63,994 nt of DNA from Brevibacillus choshinensis. Lineage in GTDB: Bacteria; Bacillota; Bacilli; Brevibacillales; Brevibacillaceae. Location of the stretch: NCBI RefSeq assembly GCF_001420695.1, contig NZ_LJJB01000010.1, positions 2,023,734 to 2,087,727 of the forward strand, given 5' to 3'. Every line of letters begins with the position of its first letter. Positions within the stretch are counted from its first letter, which is position 1. The position numbers and the translations under genes were made by a program. This document shows, one piece after another, positions 1 to 9,940 of the stretch. Under the pieces are notes generated by a model. It was not told the origin of the DNA. It was given only the letters and a program-made list of their open reading frames with translations, and ran no database searches.

Positions 1-298
<298 letters not shown>

Positions 299-347
299 AC
301 ACACTCTTAGCAAACATGCAGATCCAGTTTTCAAGGAATGAAATGAA

Positions 348-383
348 CCTCTTTACCACAGAATGGGTAAAGAGGTTTTTTTG
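348..383 (+). terminator. rRNA operon terminator
   Basis: CCTCTTTACC at 348-357 pairs with GGGTAAAGAGG at 365-375 and is followed by eight T residues. It is a strong intrinsic terminator about 50 bases after the 23S end, so this rRNA transcript appears to stop without a 5S gene. Confidence 0.9.
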
Positions 384-444
384 TTTTGTACAGCCTTCTG
401 GAGGATAATCATTACAGATCATTCTCCTATTACGCTGTTTATGT

Positions 445-509
445 CGACAAGTTAGGGCGAATGACCGACAAGTTACCCCTTGCAGAGCAGAGAGGCGGTA
501 GACTAACAT
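445..509 (+). promoter_or_regulatory. Candidate promoter with an upstream direct repeat, for the glycosyltransferase gene
   Basis: TTGCAG at 480-485 and TAACAT at 504-509 are separated by 18 bases and make a modest sigma-A candidate. Just upstream the 10-mer CGACAAGTTA occurs twice, at 445-454 and 466-475, exactly 21 bases apart. That puts both copies on the same face of the helix, as expected for a dimeric activator or repressor site. No known operator is recognised. Confidence 0.35.
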
Positions 510-571
510 GAGAAGGTACCTGATTCAAAAGGTAGAGTTGGCAAGGTATGGTTTATGAAGGAGAATAATTA

Positions 572-1702
572 ATGAAGAAAATCTTGATCTTTTCGGCTTC
601 CATCGGTAACGGTCACAATCAAGCGGCCAGAGCTATGCAGGAAAGTCTGGCTGAAAATGGCTATACGTCGATGATCATTGATACGTTGGAATATATCAGT
701 CCTACGTTCCACAAGATCTTGCTGGAAAGCTATATGAACTTATTGAGATTGTCTCCTAAAATGTGGGGGAGAATCTACCACAACACCGAAAAAAGTAGAT
801 TTTTTGATATGAACGTGCTCATGAATAAATTACTGGCAAACAAGCTGAAGAAATTAATAAACAGTGTCCAGCCGGATGCGTTTATTGCGACGCATCCTTT
901 TGCCAGTTGTATGCTTTCCGTACTAAAAGGAAGAAATGATTGGAAAGAACCCATTTACACCATCATTACGGACTACACCATACATCCGTCATGGATCAAT
1001 CATCACATCAACTACTATTTTATTGGCCACGAGCAGCTGTACTATCTCGTCGATCTTTATCGACAGGACCATCAAAAATTCATTCCCATGGGTATTCCGA
1101 TCATGCGAAAATTCCGTTTGCCGCTGGATGGGGAGCAGATACGAAGAAAGTTAGGGCTACAGACCGAGCAAAAAAGTATCATTCTCTCTGGGGGCGGCCT
1201 AGGTCTTGGCTCAATGGAAAAAGTGCTCGACGGATTGGAAGAAATCGGTATGCCCATCAAAGCCTTTATTTTGACGGGGAGCAATGAAAAGCTGTTTCGA
1301 AAAGTAAGCAATCGTACGTATCGACATGAGGTTGTGCCACTAAAATTTGTTAACAATTTTCATGAGTACCTGGAGACGGCTGATCTGATAGTGACAAAAT
1401 CGGGCGGTCTAACTTCAGCAGAAGTGATGAGCAAACGAGTCCCAATGATTATTTACAACCCACTGCCAGGACAGGAAGAGCGAAACAGCCATTTTCTGTT
1501 GAACAATGGTTGCGCAGTACATGCCAACTTGTCTGAGCAATTGATCTATTTTATTGAGGAGTTACTGCACAGCCCCTCGAAAGTTGACTACATGCGGAGA
1601 ATGGCACATAAAATTTCCAAGCCTGATGCCGCCCAACGTATTGCCGAATTCATTCGTGACGATATGAAAATGATGAACGATGAAGATGAGCTGCAACCAT
1701 GA
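572..1702 (+). CDS. Glycosyltransferase of the MGDG synthase / UgtP family
   Basis: This 376-residue protein has the two-domain GT-B layout of processive diacylglycerol glycosyltransferases. The N-terminal domain starts with a KILIFSASIGNGH motif (GNGH at residues 12-15) that contacts the lipid acceptor. The C-terminal half carries the nucleotide-sugar site (a GGGLGLGS turn near 205 and SGGLTSAEV near 280). The family transfers glucose or galactose from UDP-sugars to diacylglycerol at the inner membrane face, making glycolipids that can anchor lipoteichoic acid. The ATG follows AAGGAG at 558-563. No signal peptide is visible, as expected for a peripheral membrane enzyme. The exact sugar and number of residues added cannot be told from sequence. 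It stands apart from the ctsR operon and is probably transcribed with the HAD gene downstream. Confidence 0.8.
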   Translation: MKKILIFSASIGNGHNQAARAMQESLAENGYTSMIIDTLEYISPTFHKILLESYMNLLRLSPKMWGRIYHNTEKSRFFDMNVLMNKLLANKLKKLINSVQPDAFIATHPFASCMLSVLKGRNDWKEPIYTIITDYTIHPSWINHHINYYFIGHEQLYYLVDLYRQDHQKFIPMGIPIMRKFRLPLDGEQIRRKLGLQTEQKSIILSGGGLGLGSMEKVLDGLEEIGMPIKAFILTGSNEKLFRKVSNRTYRHEVVPLKFVNNFHEYLETADLIVTKSGGLTSAEVMSKRVPMIIYNPLPGQEERNSHFLLNNGCAVHANLSEQLIYFIEELLHSPSKVDYMRRMAHKISKPDAAQRIAEFIRDDMKMMNDEDELQP

Positions 1703-1749
1703 TAGCGACATTTGATGCTTGATTTGATCAGGAGGATGTGGAGGAAATC

Positions 1750-2436
1750 ATGAGCATACCTTATGCGATCCTGTTCGATATGGACGGTACCCTACTGCAG
1801 ACTGAGAAACTCTCGACGCCTGCCTTTCAACGGACGTTTGATCAGTTGCGTAAAAAAAGTCTTTGGGAAGGGGAAACACCTGACGAGAGTGAGATCACCA
1901 ATATTTTGGGGATGACGATTGACCAGGTATGGAATAAGCTGCTGCCAGGAGCAAGTGATGAAGCCATTGAGGCAGCAGATACTTTTTTGCTGGAAAATGA
2001 GATTCAACTGATTCATGAACGGGTAACGGACTTATATCCGGGAGTACTAGATACCCTGCGTGATTTGCATGCGCGAGGGGTTGCGCTATTTGTCGCCAGC
2101 AACGGTCAAGAAGCATACATTGATGCACTCTGTGATGAGTATAACTTGAAACCATTACTGACCGATTTATATTCGGCTGGACGTTTTCGTACGCGCACCA
2201 AAAACGATCTGGTCGCGAAATTGTTAAAGGACTATCAGGTGAAAAAAGCGATTATGGTTGGTGACCGCCATTCAGACGTCGAGGCAGGTACATCGAATGG
2301 TTTGTTTACGATTGGCTGCGACTTTGGCTTTGCCAAGCCAGGTGAGTTGGATGGAGCAGATGTGATCATAACTGATTTTCCTCAATTGCTCGATCATTTG
2401 CCAGAAATCGACACCATCAAGCAAAGTCAAACATAA
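1750..2436 (+). CDS. HAD-superfamily hydrolase (phosphoglycolate phosphatase / PpaX-like)
   Basis: Residues 8-12 are DMDGT, haloacid dehalogenase motif I with the nucleophilic and general acid aspartates. GDRHSDVEAG near 175-184 is the Mg-binding motif III/IV. A helical cap lies between motif I and an ASNG motif II near 115, so it is a subclass I phosphatase acting on a small phosphorylated metabolite; the substrate is not predictable. The ATG at 1750 is preferred over the GTG at 1738 because GGAGG at 1740-1744 is correctly spaced for it. The product is 228 residues. It follows the glycosyltransferase by 47 bases and ends at its own terminator. Confidence 0.8.
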   Translation: MSIPYAILFDMDGTLLQTEKLSTPAFQRTFDQLRKKSLWEGETPDESEITNILGMTIDQVWNKLLPGASDEAIEAADTFLLENEIQLIHERVTDLYPGVLDTLRDLHARGVALFVASNGQEAYIDALCDEYNLKPLLTDLYSAGRFRTRTKNDLVAKLLKDYQVKKAIMVGDRHSDVEAGTSNGLFTIGCDFGFAKPGELDGADVIITDFPQLLDHLPEIDTIKQSQT

Positions 2437-2463
2437 ACCATTCCGTCAAGGAGTGGTTTTTTC
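2435..2463 (+). terminator. Terminator after the HAD gene
   Basis: ACCATTCC pairs with GGAGTGGT (one G-T wobble) around a short loop and runs into six T residues. It separates this pair of genes from the CtsR-regulated promoter. Confidence 0.75.
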
Positions 2464-2513
2464 GTGGTTTCAAGCGGCCACATTTTGCCCACAATAGAAA
2501 GTGTATTCACCAC

Positions 2514-2575
2514 TTGCATGCGTGTAGTAAACCCATTATAATTAACGTCAAAGATAGTCAAAGTCAATAGTCAAA
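2514..2575 (+). promoter_or_regulatory. Sigma-A promoter and CtsR operator of the ctsR operon
   Basis: TTGCAT at 2514-2519 and a perfect TATAAT at 2537-2542 are 17 bases apart. Directly after the -10 lies CGTCAAAGATAGTCAAA at 2546-2562, matching the CtsR heptad repeat (RGTCAAA-NAN-RGTCAAA) in all but its first base. It covers the expected transcription start. Two further GTCAA units follow, up to AGTCAAA at 2569-2575. CtsR bound here would block RNA polymerase until heat or protein stress inactivates it. Confidence 0.9.
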
Positions 2576-2600
2576 CACAGTGAGAATAGGAGGCGATGAC

Positions 2601-3065
2601 TTGCGTAACATCTCGGACATCATTGAACATCACTTGAAAAGCATCATTACCGAGAGTCCCAATGGCTCTATCGAGATTCAGCGTAGTGAGCTAGCCGACC
2701 ATTTTCAATGTGTACCATCTCAGATCAACTACGTCATTAATACCCGATTCACAGTTCAAAAAGGGTATATTGTGGAAAGCAAGCGTGGCGGTGGCGGGTA
2801 CATTCGCATTCGCAAAGTGCAGATCGTCAGCAAGGCACGCCTGCAGGAACTTTTGACCGAGGAGCTGATTGGTGAGGCTATCACACAGAGTGTGGGCAAT
2901 GCTATCGTTGAGCGTCTCTTGGAGGAAGGCTTGGTGAACATCCGGGAAGCAACCCTGATGAAAATTGCCACCTCTCGTGCAGTTTTAACCGTGGAGACGG
3001 AATTGCGGGATCGTTTGCGGGCAAACATTTTAAAGCAGATGATCGCAGCTATTCTGTTGAAGTAA
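2601..3065 (+). CDS. ctsR: Transcriptional repressor of class III stress genes CtsR
   Basis: CtsR is a dimeric winged-helix repressor of clp and other protein quality-control genes. The 154-residue product shows the hallmark N-terminal half: NISDIIEHHLK, a helix-turn-helix with FQCVPSQINYVINTRF, and the glycine-rich wing KRGGGGYIRI around residues 55-64 that enters the minor groove and senses heat. The C-terminal four-helix domain binds McsA/McsB and ClpC. A TTG start at 2601 is chosen: AGGAGG at 2588-2593 is 7 bases away and the product then begins like known CtsR. The longer GTG frame at 2580 lacks a ribosome site. Its operator lies just upstream, so it represses itself. Confidence 0.95.
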   Translation: MRNISDIIEHHLKSIITESPNGSIEIQRSELADHFQCVPSQINYVINTRFTVQKGYIVESKRGGGGYIRIRKVQIVSKARLQELLTEELIGEAITQSVGNAIVERLLEEGLVNIREATLMKIATSRAVLTVETELRDRLRANILKQMIAAILLK

Positions 3066-3093
3066 TGAAGCAAGCGCTAGGAGGGATGATGTG

Positions 3094-3612
3094 ATGAACT
3101 GTGAGGAATGCGGAAAACGACCGGCGACACTTCATCTGACGAAAATCGTCAATGGCGAAAAAACCGAATACCATATTTGTGAGCATTGCGCTCAGGAAAA
3201 AGGGGACGTCTTTACCGGCTTTCACAATTTCAGCATCAACAATCTCCTTTCAGGATTATTAAAATTCGACCCGATGCAGAAGAGCGCCAAGGAATCGTCA
3301 GCGAACAAAACGCTCCGATGTGAAACCTGCGGGCTCACTTTCGCCCAGTTTAGCAAGAGCGGACGATTCGGCTGCAGCGATTGCTATACTTTTCTAGGGG
3401 ATCGGCTGGACCCACTGTTCCGCCGCATCCACGGAAATACACAGCATATCGGCAAAGTGCCTGAACGTACTGGTGGCCAATTGAAAATCCGCAAAGAGCT
3501 GGAACAATTAAAACAAGCCCTGCAAACCCATGTAGCCAGTGAAGAGTTTGAAAAGGCCGCAGAGATGCGGGACCGAATTCGTGCCTTGGAACAAAAGATG
3601 GCCCAATCGTAA
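3094..3612 (+). CDS. mcsA: Zinc-binding activator of the arginine kinase, McsA
   Basis: The 172-residue protein carries several CxxC zinc motifs in its first 100 residues (CEECGK, ICEHC, CETCG and GCSDC). It ends in a UVR-type coiled segment (EEFEKAAEMRDRIRALE). In the family McsA stimulates the arginine kinase McsB and links it to CtsR and ClpC; it also binds metals. ATG at 3094 has AGGAGG at 3079-3084 upstream; the GTG three bases earlier is an alternative. It is second in the ctsR operon, 28 bases after ctsR and 19 bases before mcsB. Confidence 0.94.
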   Translation: MNCEECGKRPATLHLTKIVNGEKTEYHICEHCAQEKGDVFTGFHNFSINNLLSGLLKFDPMQKSAKESSANKTLRCETCGLTFAQFSKSGRFGCSDCYTFLGDRLDPLFRRIHGNTQHIGKVPERTGGQLKIRKELEQLKQALQTHVASEEFEKAAEMRDRIRALEQKMAQS

Positions 3613-3631
3613 CAAGGGGAGGTTTAGCTGG

Positions 3632-4699
3632 ATGTCGCAACAGCAGTTTATGCAGAACCCGTGGAGCAATTGGATGAAAGGGGAAGGACCTGATTCCGAT
3701 ATCGTCATCAGCACACGGTTACGCATCGCCCGTAACCTGCGCCAGCACCCTTTTCCGTTGCTTGCGACTGATTCCCAAGGGGAGGAAGTGGTAAGAAAGG
3801 TAACGGAAGTCAGCGAGTCGGATGCCATGCGCAAACGACACCATCTGCAAGTGATTCAAATGGATCAAGTAAACCCTCTGGAAAAACGCGTGCTGGTGGA
3901 AAAACATTTGATCAGCCCACATCTAGCCGAGGAGTCTCGCAAAGGGGCAGTTTTGCTTAGTCCTGATGAATCTGTGAGTATTATGGTTAATGAAGAAGAC
4001 CACATCCGTATTCAAGTCCTGTTACCAGGGTTTCGTTTGAATGACGCCTGGGAAATCGGTACAAAAATAGATGATATTTTCGAGAGGAATTTAAATTACG
4101 CCTTCGACGAGACCAGAGGGTACCTTACGAGTTGCCCGACCAACGTAGGTACTGGAATTCGCGCTTCCGTGATGCTCCATCTTCCTGCATTGGTCATGAC
4201 TCAGCAGATCAGTCGTATTCTGCAGGCGATTAATCAAGTTGGTCTGGTCGTACGAGGAATTTATGGAGAAGGTAGCGAAGCATTAGGTAATCTGTTTCAG
4301 CTTTCCAATCAGGTGACGTTGGGCATGTCGGAATCAGACATTCTCTCCAACCTGTACGGAGTAGCTAGACAAATTATTGAACAAGAGCGTGTTGCACGTA
4401 CGTACTTACTCGAACACACCCGCGTTTCGCTGGAAGATCGCATTTTTCGCTCGTATGGGATTTTGATGTACGCGCGCACGGTCGAATCCAAAGAAGCTGC
4501 ACAGCGCCTATCCGATGTGCGCCTAGGGATTGATCTCGGTGTGATTCCAGACGTTTCACCATTGGTGTTGAACGAACTGCTCGTTACGACGCAACCGGGG
4601 TTCCTGCAGCAGCATGCAGGCCAAAAGCTGACTCCGGATCAACGGGACGAACGCAGAGCGCGGTTAATTCGGGAGCGCATTGCAGACACAGAAAAGTAA
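3632..4699 (+). CDS. mcsB: Protein arginine kinase McsB
   Basis: McsB phosphorylates arginine residues, marking proteins for ClpCP degradation and inactivating CtsR. The 355-residue product has the phosphagen-kinase fold: a nucleotide-binding STRLRIARNL near residues 27-36, the catalytic cysteine segment CPTNVGTG with Cys near residue 168, a RGIYGEGSEA loop that contacts phosphate, and SNQVTLG. The N-terminal guanidino-specificity domain of creatine kinases is absent, which is normal for McsB. ATG at 3632 lies 9 bases after GGGGAGG; the open frame extends upstream into mcsA but has no ribosome site there. Third gene of the operon. Confidence 0.95.
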   Translation: MSQQQFMQNPWSNWMKGEGPDSDIVISTRLRIARNLRQHPFPLLATDSQGEEVVRKVTEVSESDAMRKRHHLQVIQMDQVNPLEKRVLVEKHLISPHLAEESRKGAVLLSPDESVSIMVNEEDHIRIQVLLPGFRLNDAWEIGTKIDDIFERNLNYAFDETRGYLTSCPTNVGTGIRASVMLHLPALVMTQQISRILQAINQVGLVVRGIYGEGSEALGNLFQLSNQVTLGMSESDILSNLYGVARQIIEQERVARTYLLEHTRVSLEDRIFRSYGILMYARTVESKEAAQRLSDVRLGIDLGVIPDVSPLVLNELLVTTQPGFLQQHAGQKLTPDQRDERRARLIRERIADTEK

Positions 4700-4779
4700 A
4701 ATGGCTAATAAATAAACATAGGCAATACGCAACAGTTAACCCATAGAGAATAAACACGGTTACCTTGGAGGTGTACGAT

Positions 4780-7230
4780 ATGATGTTTGGACGTTTTACA
4801 GAACGAGCACAAAAAGTATTGGCGCTTGCCCTGGAAGAAGCAGTCCGTCTTGGCCACAAAGATATTGGGACTGAGCACGTACTGTTGGGATTGATTCGGG
4901 AAGGCGAAGGGATTGCGGCGAAAGCTCTACAATCACTTGGGCTTGGTCTCGACAAAATCCAAAGTGAAGTGGAGTCGTTGATCGGACGCGGTACGGAGCA
5001 GTCCGGCAGTAATTACACTCCAAACTATACACCTCGTGCCAAAAAGGTCATTGAGCTGTCCATGGATGAAGCCCGCAAGCTGGGCCACACGTACGTGGGC
5101 ACCGAGCATATTCTGCTTGGTCTGATCCGTGAAGGGGAAGGCATTGCGGCAAGAATCATGAACAATCTGGGTGTCAGCCTGAACAAAGCTCGTCAGCAAG
5201 TTCTACAGCTCCTAGGCAGCTCGGAAATGATGGCGTCCCATCAGCCATCGGGTGGTAATCCGGCAGCCAACACGCCTACTCTGGACGGTCTGGCTCGCGA
5301 TCTGACCGCCATTGCACGCGACGGTGGTCTCGACCCTGTCATTGGTCGAATGAAAGAAATTGAGCGTGTTATTCAAGTGTTGAGCAGACGTACCAAGAAC
5401 AATCCCGTGCTGATCGGGGAACCAGGCGTTGGGAAAACAGCGATCGCCGAAGGACTGGCACAGAAGATTGTGAACAACGAAATTCCAGAGACACTGCGCG
5501 ACAAACGCGTCATGACGCTGGATATGGGTACTGTCGTGGCAGGAACCAAGTATCGCGGTGAATTTGAAGACCGCCTGAAGAAAATCATGGACGAAATTCG
5601 TCAAGCCGGAAACATCATTCTGTTTATTGACGAATTGCATACTTTGATTGGCGCAGGTGGAGCAGAAGGTGCCATCGACGCCTCCAACATTCTCAAGCCG
5701 GCTCTAGCTCGTGGAGAATTGCAGTGCGTAGGGGCAACGACTCTGGACGAATACCGCAAATACATTGAGAAAGATGCTGCGCTGGAACGGCGTTTCCAAC
5801 CAATTCAGGTAGATGAACCGACTGCAGAAGACGCAGTCAAAATTCTACACGGTCTGCGTGATCGTTACGAGGCACATCACCGCGTTAAAATTACAGATGA
5901 AGCTATTGAGCAGGCAGTAAAGCTGTCTGATCGCTATATCACAGATCGTTTCCTGCCAGACAAAGCGATCGACCTCGTCGATGAAGCTGCTTCGAAAGTA
6001 CGCCTTCAGTCCTTTACTGTTCCTCCGAACCTCAAGGAACTGGAAGGTCGTCTGGAAGAAGTGCGCAAGGAAAAAGATGCGGCGGTACAATCGCAGGAAT
6101 TTGAAGAAGCTGCAGCCCTTCGTGATCAAGAGCAAAAACTGCGCGAAGAGCTTGATAAAACGAAAAAAGACTGGAAAGAACGTCAAGGCCAGTTAAACAT
6201 GGAAGTGACCCCTGAAGATATCGCACAGGTCGTGGCTAGCTGGACGGGTATCCCTGTACTCAAGCTGAAGGAAGAGGAAGCCGAACGCTTGTTGAAAATG
6301 GAGGAAATTCTGCATAGTCGTGTCATTGGGCAGGACGAAGCAGTCAAATCCGTCTCTCGAGCTGTTCGACGTGCCCGTGCCGGTCTGAAGGATCCGAAGC
6401 GCCCTGTAGGCTCGTTCATTTTCCTGGGCCCTACGGGTGTCGGGAAAACCGAATTGGCGCGTGCTGTGGCAGAGACGCTCTTTGGCGATGAAGATGCTAT
6501 GATCCGCGTCGACATGTCCGAGTACATGGAGAAGCATTCGACGGCGCGTCTGGTCGGTGCCCCTCCTGGATATGTGGGCTATGATGAAGGTGGTCAATTG
6601 ACCGAGAAGGTACGCCGCAAACCGTACTCCGTCATCTTGCTGGATGAGATCGAAAAAGCGCATCCGGACGTATTCAACATCCTGCTGCAAGTCCTGGATG
6701 ATGGTCGCTTGACTGATTCCAAAGGACGTACTGTCGACTTCCGCAACACAGTAGTGATCATGACCTCCAACGTGGGTGCAAGCATGATCAAGAAAAACAC
6801 AACGTTGGGCTTCACGACCGGCGATGTCGAAAGAAAATACCAAGACATGAAGGACAAAGTGATGGATGAGCTGAAAAAGAGCTTCCGTCCTGAATTCCTG
6901 AACCGGATTGATGAAGTGATCGTGTTCCATTCCCTGGAGCAAGAACACATCGAGCAGATCGTTTCGTTGATGACCGACGAGCTGCGTAAACGCTTGAAAG
7001 AACAGAGCATTGATTTCCAATTGACCGAAGAAGCCAAGAAAGTATTGGCCAAAGAAGGTTTCGATCCGGCCTATGGTGCACGTCCATTGCGTAGAGCCAT
7101 TCAACGTCACATCGAGGACAGATTGTCCGAAGAGCTGTTGAAGGGCAATATCAGCAAAGGTGACACCGTCAATATCGATTCCGAGGAAGGTCAATTGGTG
7201 GTTAAACGTTTGGAAAAATCAAAGCTATAA
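4780..7230 (+). CDS. clpC: AAA+ unfoldase ClpC
   Basis: ClpC is the HSP100 ATPase that unfolds substrates, including arginine-phosphorylated ones, for ClpP. The 816-residue product has two N-terminal Clp repeats ([14 protein letters not shown] and [14 protein letters not shown]), AAA domain 1 with Walker [10 protein letters not shown] near residue 213, a middle coiled-coil M-domain (about 410-470) where McsB or MecA act, AAA domain 2 with GPTGVGKTE near residue 551, and a C-terminal ClpB D2-small domain. ATG at 4780 follows GGAGGTG at 4767-4773; the product then begins [11 protein letters not shown] as in other ClpC proteins. Last gene of the ctsR operon, followed by a terminator. Confidence 0.97.
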   Translation: MMFGRFTERAQKVLALALEEAVRLGHKDIGTEHVLLGLIREGEGIAAKALQSLGLGLDKIQSEVESLIGRGTEQSGSNYTPNYTPRAKKVIELSMDEARKLGHTYVGTEHILLGLIREGEGIAARIMNNLGVSLNKARQQVLQLLGSSEMMASHQPSGGNPAANTPTLDGLARDLTAIARDGGLDPVIGRMKEIERVIQVLSRRTKNNPVLIGEPGVGKTAIAEGLAQKIVNNEIPETLRDKRVMTLDMGTVVAGTKYRGEFEDRLKKIMDEIRQAGNIILFIDELHTLIGAGGAEGAIDASNILKPALARGELQCVGATTLDEYRKYIEKDAALERRFQPIQVDEPTAEDAVKILHGLRDRYEAHHRVKITDEAIEQAVKLSDRYITDRFLPDKAIDLVDEAASKVRLQSFTVPPNLKELEGRLEEVRKEKDAAVQSQEFEEAAALRDQEQKLREELDKTKKDWKERQGQLNMEVTPEDIAQVVASWTGIPVLKLKEEEAERLLKMEEILHSRVIGQDEAVKSVSRAVRRARAGLKDPKRPVGSFIFLGPTGVGKTELARAVAETLFGDEDAMIRVDMSEYMEKHSTARLVGAPPGYVGYDEGGQLTEKVRRKPYSVILLDEIEKAHPDVFNILLQVLDDGRLTDSKGRTVDFRNTVVIMTSNVGASMIKKNTTLGFTTGDVERKYQDMKDKVMDELKKSFRPEFLNRIDEVIVFHSLEQEHIEQIVSLMTDELRKRLKEQSIDFQLTEEAKKVLAKEGFDPAYGARPLRRAIQRHIEDRLSEELLKGNISKGDTVNIDSEEGQLVVKRLEKSKL

Positions 7231-7250
7231 CAAACTCAGAACAACACATA

Positions 7251-7283
7251 GAATGCCTCCCAAACAGGAGGTATTCTTTTTTT
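7251..7283 (+). terminator. Terminator of the ctsR-clpC operon
   Basis: GAATGCCTCC at 7251-7260 pairs with GGAGGTATTC at 7267-7276 (one wobble) across a six-base loop and is followed by a T tract. Confidence 0.92.
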
Positions 7284-7336
7284 GGGTGCCCATGTATGAT
7301 AAAAATAGAGGATAAAATCCAAACGAGGGTGCGAAT

Positions 7337-8704
7337 ATGTCAAAGTATAAAACGAAATACGCGTGTCAAGAATGTGGCTATGAATCGCCAAAATGGATGG
7401 GGAAATGTCCAGGCTGTAACAGCTGGAATACCATGGTCGAGGAAATGACCGTCAAAACGGCACACCGACACGAAGGAATGAGCGGTGGACAGAAACAAGC
7501 CGCTATGCCGTTGACAGAGGTAGCGAGTGATGAAGATCCACGCATGGACACGACTATCGGGGAGTTAAATCGTGTTCTAGGCGGCGGACTGGTACCAGGA
7601 TCACTCATTTTGGTCGGCGGTGACCCGGGGATTGGGAAATCGACGCTGCTGCTGCAGACCTCCTTTGCTTTGGCGCATCAAGGCGCGAAAGTTTTATATG
7701 TTTCTGGTGAGGAGTCGGCAAAGCAAATCAAGCTACGTGCCGACCGTCTCGGATCAAAAACTCCTCCTATGTATGTTTTAGCAGAAAATGATTTGGATTT
7801 GATCGAACAGCATATTAATCAGGTAGACCCCCATGTATTGATCATTGACTCGATTCAGACCGTCTTTCACCCTGCCGTTCAATCTGCAGCAGGAAGTGTC
7901 GCTCAAGTACGTGAGGCAACCGCACAGCTGATGAGGATAGCCAAGGGAAAAGGGATTGGTACGTTTATTGTGGGCCACGTGACCAAGGAAGGCTCCATTG
8001 CCGGTCCGCGAATGCTTGAGCATATGGTGGATGCCGTTTTGTATTTCGAAGGGGAACGACACAATACGTTCCGCATTTTACGCGCAGTCAAAAATCGATT
8101 TGGATCGACAAATGAAATCGGGATTTTCGAGATGAAGGACCGTGGGCTGGAGGAAGTGGCGAATCCCTCTGAGATCTTCTTGGCGGAACGTCCCTTCGGC
8201 GTAGCAGGGTCTACTGTTGTAGCCAGCATGGAGGGCACTCGGCCCGTCCTGGTAGAGCTGCAGGCACTGGTAGCGCCTACGAGCTTTGTGACCCCACGTA
8301 GGATGGCTACGGGAGTGGATCATCAGCGTGTGGCGATGATCATGGCTGTGCTGGAAAAAAGAATGGGCATGATGCTGCAAAATCAGGATGCCTATGTAAA
8401 CGTAGCAGGTGGAGTCCGTCTCGATGAGCCTGCTGTTGATCTAGCGATAGCAGTGAGTATTGCCAGCAGCTTCCGTGATCATGCGACGAATCCACATGAT
8501 GTAGTAATCGGTGAGATTGGTCTCACAGGAGAAGTACGCGGTGTATCCCGCATCGAACAACGTGTTCGAGAGGCGCACAAGCTCGGATTCAAACGTGTCA
8601 TTATCCCAGAGAAGAACATCCGTGGGCTAGAAGCTCCAGATGATATTCAGGTGATCGGCGTATCGAACATCGGGGAGGCTTTGAACGAGGTGATAAGGGG
8701 GTAG
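7337..8704 (+). CDS. radA: DNA repair protein RadA (Sms)
   Basis: RadA is a RecA-like ATPase and branch-migration helicase used in recombinational repair and transformation; it also interacts with DisA. The 455-residue product has an N-terminal zinc finger (CQECG and CPGCN), a Walker [10 protein letters not shown] near residue 95, the RadA-specific KNRFG motif near residue 252, and a C-terminal Lon-protease-like domain. GAGGGTG stands at 7325-7331 before the ATG. The gene ends 6 bases before disA, so the two are cotranscribed. Confidence 0.95.
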   Translation: MSKYKTKYACQECGYESPKWMGKCPGCNSWNTMVEEMTVKTAHRHEGMSGGQKQAAMPLTEVASDEDPRMDTTIGELNRVLGGGLVPGSLILVGGDPGIGKSTLLLQTSFALAHQGAKVLYVSGEESAKQIKLRADRLGSKTPPMYVLAENDLDLIEQHINQVDPHVLIIDSIQTVFHPAVQSAAGSVAQVREATAQLMRIAKGKGIGTFIVGHVTKEGSIAGPRMLEHMVDAVLYFEGERHNTFRILRAVKNRFGSTNEIGIFEMKDRGLEEVANPSEIFLAERPFGVAGSTVVASMEGTRPVLVELQALVAPTSFVTPRRMATGVDHQRVAMIMAVLEKRMGMMLQNQDAYVNVAGGVRLDEPAVDLAIAVSIASSFRDHATNPHDVVIGEIGLTGEVRGVSRIEQRVREAHKLGFKRVIIPEKNIRGLEAPDDIQVIGVSNIGEALNEVIRG

Positions 8705-8710
8705 GGGCGG

Positions 8711-9787
8711 ATGCCAGATAGCCAAAAAAAGAATCCGCTGTTCAGTGACGTTCTCCGCTTGGTCGCTCCCGGGACGCAGCTGCGGGAAGGTCTGGAAAAT
8801 GTGTTGCGGGCAAAGACGGGCGGTTTGATCGTAGTTGGCTATGGGCCTGAGATGAAGCACATTGTCGATGGGGGTTTTTCTATCAATTGTGATTTCTCGC
8901 CTGCACATTTGTATGAATTGGCGAAGATGGATGGGGCGATCATAGTAAGTGAGGACGCCAAACGTATCTTGTACGCCAATACACAGCTTTTCCCCCCTGC
9001 TTCCATATCCACCAGTGAAACGGGGACGCGCCATCGGACGGCACAGCGAACAGCTATCCAAACGAATTACCTCGTTATCGCGATTTCCCAGCGACGCAAT
9101 GTCATCACACTGTATCAAGGAAATTTTCGCTATGTCCTCAACGAAATTAGTGTGATCTTGGCAAAGGCAAATCAGGCGGTTTCCACGTTGGAGAAGTACA
9201 AGGCCGTGCTGGATCAGACTTTGACAAATCTAGGGGCTCTGGAGTTTGAGGAACTGGTCACCTTGCATGAAGTGACGTCTGTTTTGCAGCGTATAGAAAT
9301 GGTGCTGCGAATCAAAACAGAGGTTTCCAAGTACATATGTGAACTTGGAGTCGAGGGTAGATTGGTGAGCATGCAGATGGAGGAACTTGTTTCAAACATT
9401 GAGGAAGAGGCCCACATGCTCATTCGCGATTATTGTCGAGATCTCGCACTTTCTCCCGATCAAGTTCTGCGTGACATGAAAAAGTTGAGCTCTGATGAAA
9501 TGCTGGAAATGAGTTCGTTTTTGCGTGTGCTGGGCTATTCCTCGAACGCTAGTATGCTGGAGGAATCTGTCTCTCCCCGTGGGTACCGGATCCTGCACAA
9601 AATCCCACGGCTACCGATGTCGATCATCGCTAATCTTGTCGAACATTTTCATAATTTACCTCGAATTATGATGGCAACCATCGAGGAATTGGACGAAGTC
9701 GAAGGTATTGGGGAAGTACGTGCGAGAGCCATCAAGGATGGATTGAAACGGATTCAGGAGCAAGTGTTCATTGACAGGCACATTTAA
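8711..9787 (+). CDS. disA: DNA integrity scanning protein / diadenylate cyclase DisA
   Basis: DisA joins two ATP molecules into cyclic di-AMP and stops doing so when it meets branched DNA, delaying sporulation or outgrowth. The 358-residue product has the N-terminal DAC domain with DGA near residues 74-76 and RHRTA near 107-111, which bind ATP and metal. A helical linker follows, then a C-terminal helix-hairpin-helix DNA-binding domain ([16 protein letters not shown] near the end). Coupling to radA matches the reported physical and functional link of the two proteins. No missing catalytic residue was seen. Confidence 0.95.
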   Translation: MPDSQKKNPLFSDVLRLVAPGTQLREGLENVLRAKTGGLIVVGYGPEMKHIVDGGFSINCDFSPAHLYELAKMDGAIIVSEDAKRILYANTQLFPPASISTSETGTRHRTAQRTAIQTNYLVIAISQRRNVITLYQGNFRYVLNEISVILAKANQAVSTLEKYKAVLDQTLTNLGALEFEELVTLHEVTSVLQRIEMVLRIKTEVSKYICELGVEGRLVSMQMEELVSNIEEEAHMLIRDYCRDLALSPDQVLRDMKKLSSDEMLEMSSFLRVLGYSSNASMLEESVSPRGYRILHKIPRLPMSIIANLVEHFHNLPRIMMATIEELDEVEGIGEVRARAIKDGLKRIQEQVFIDRHI

Positions 9788-9841
9788 AGTAGAATAGGAT
9801 TAAGGCATTATTTGTATTAAACATTTGCCTAGGGGACCCGA

Positions 9842-9940
9842 ATGAAAAAGGGTCAACAGGATACTCGTCTCCTTCGCAAAAGAAATCAGGAGGTAGTCTA
9901 TGTTCGTGAAATCGTTACCGAACATACTAACCGTAAGTAA
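9842..9940 (+). other. Possible 32-codon upstream reading frame overlapping the pssA start
   Basis: An ATG at 9842, five bases after AGGGGA, opens a 32-codon basic frame ending in TAA at 9938-9940. It runs through the pssA ribosome site and 41 bases into pssA in another frame. It could be a leader peptide that tunes pssA translation, or chance. No homology is recognised. Confidence 0.2.

Noticed and set aside
299-571. Search for a 5S rRNA or tRNA gene after 23S
   Set aside because: No 5S core sequence or tRNA cloverleaf with a T-loop GTTCGA-type motif was seen; only a terminator and a weak promoter.
1738-1749. GTG start for the HAD gene at 1738
   Set aside because: The ribosome site would be only two bases away; ATG at 1750 has correct spacing.
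6193-7194. 333-codon reverse-strand frame over clpC
   Set aside because: Shadow of clpC; clpC itself is fully conserved in the forward frame.
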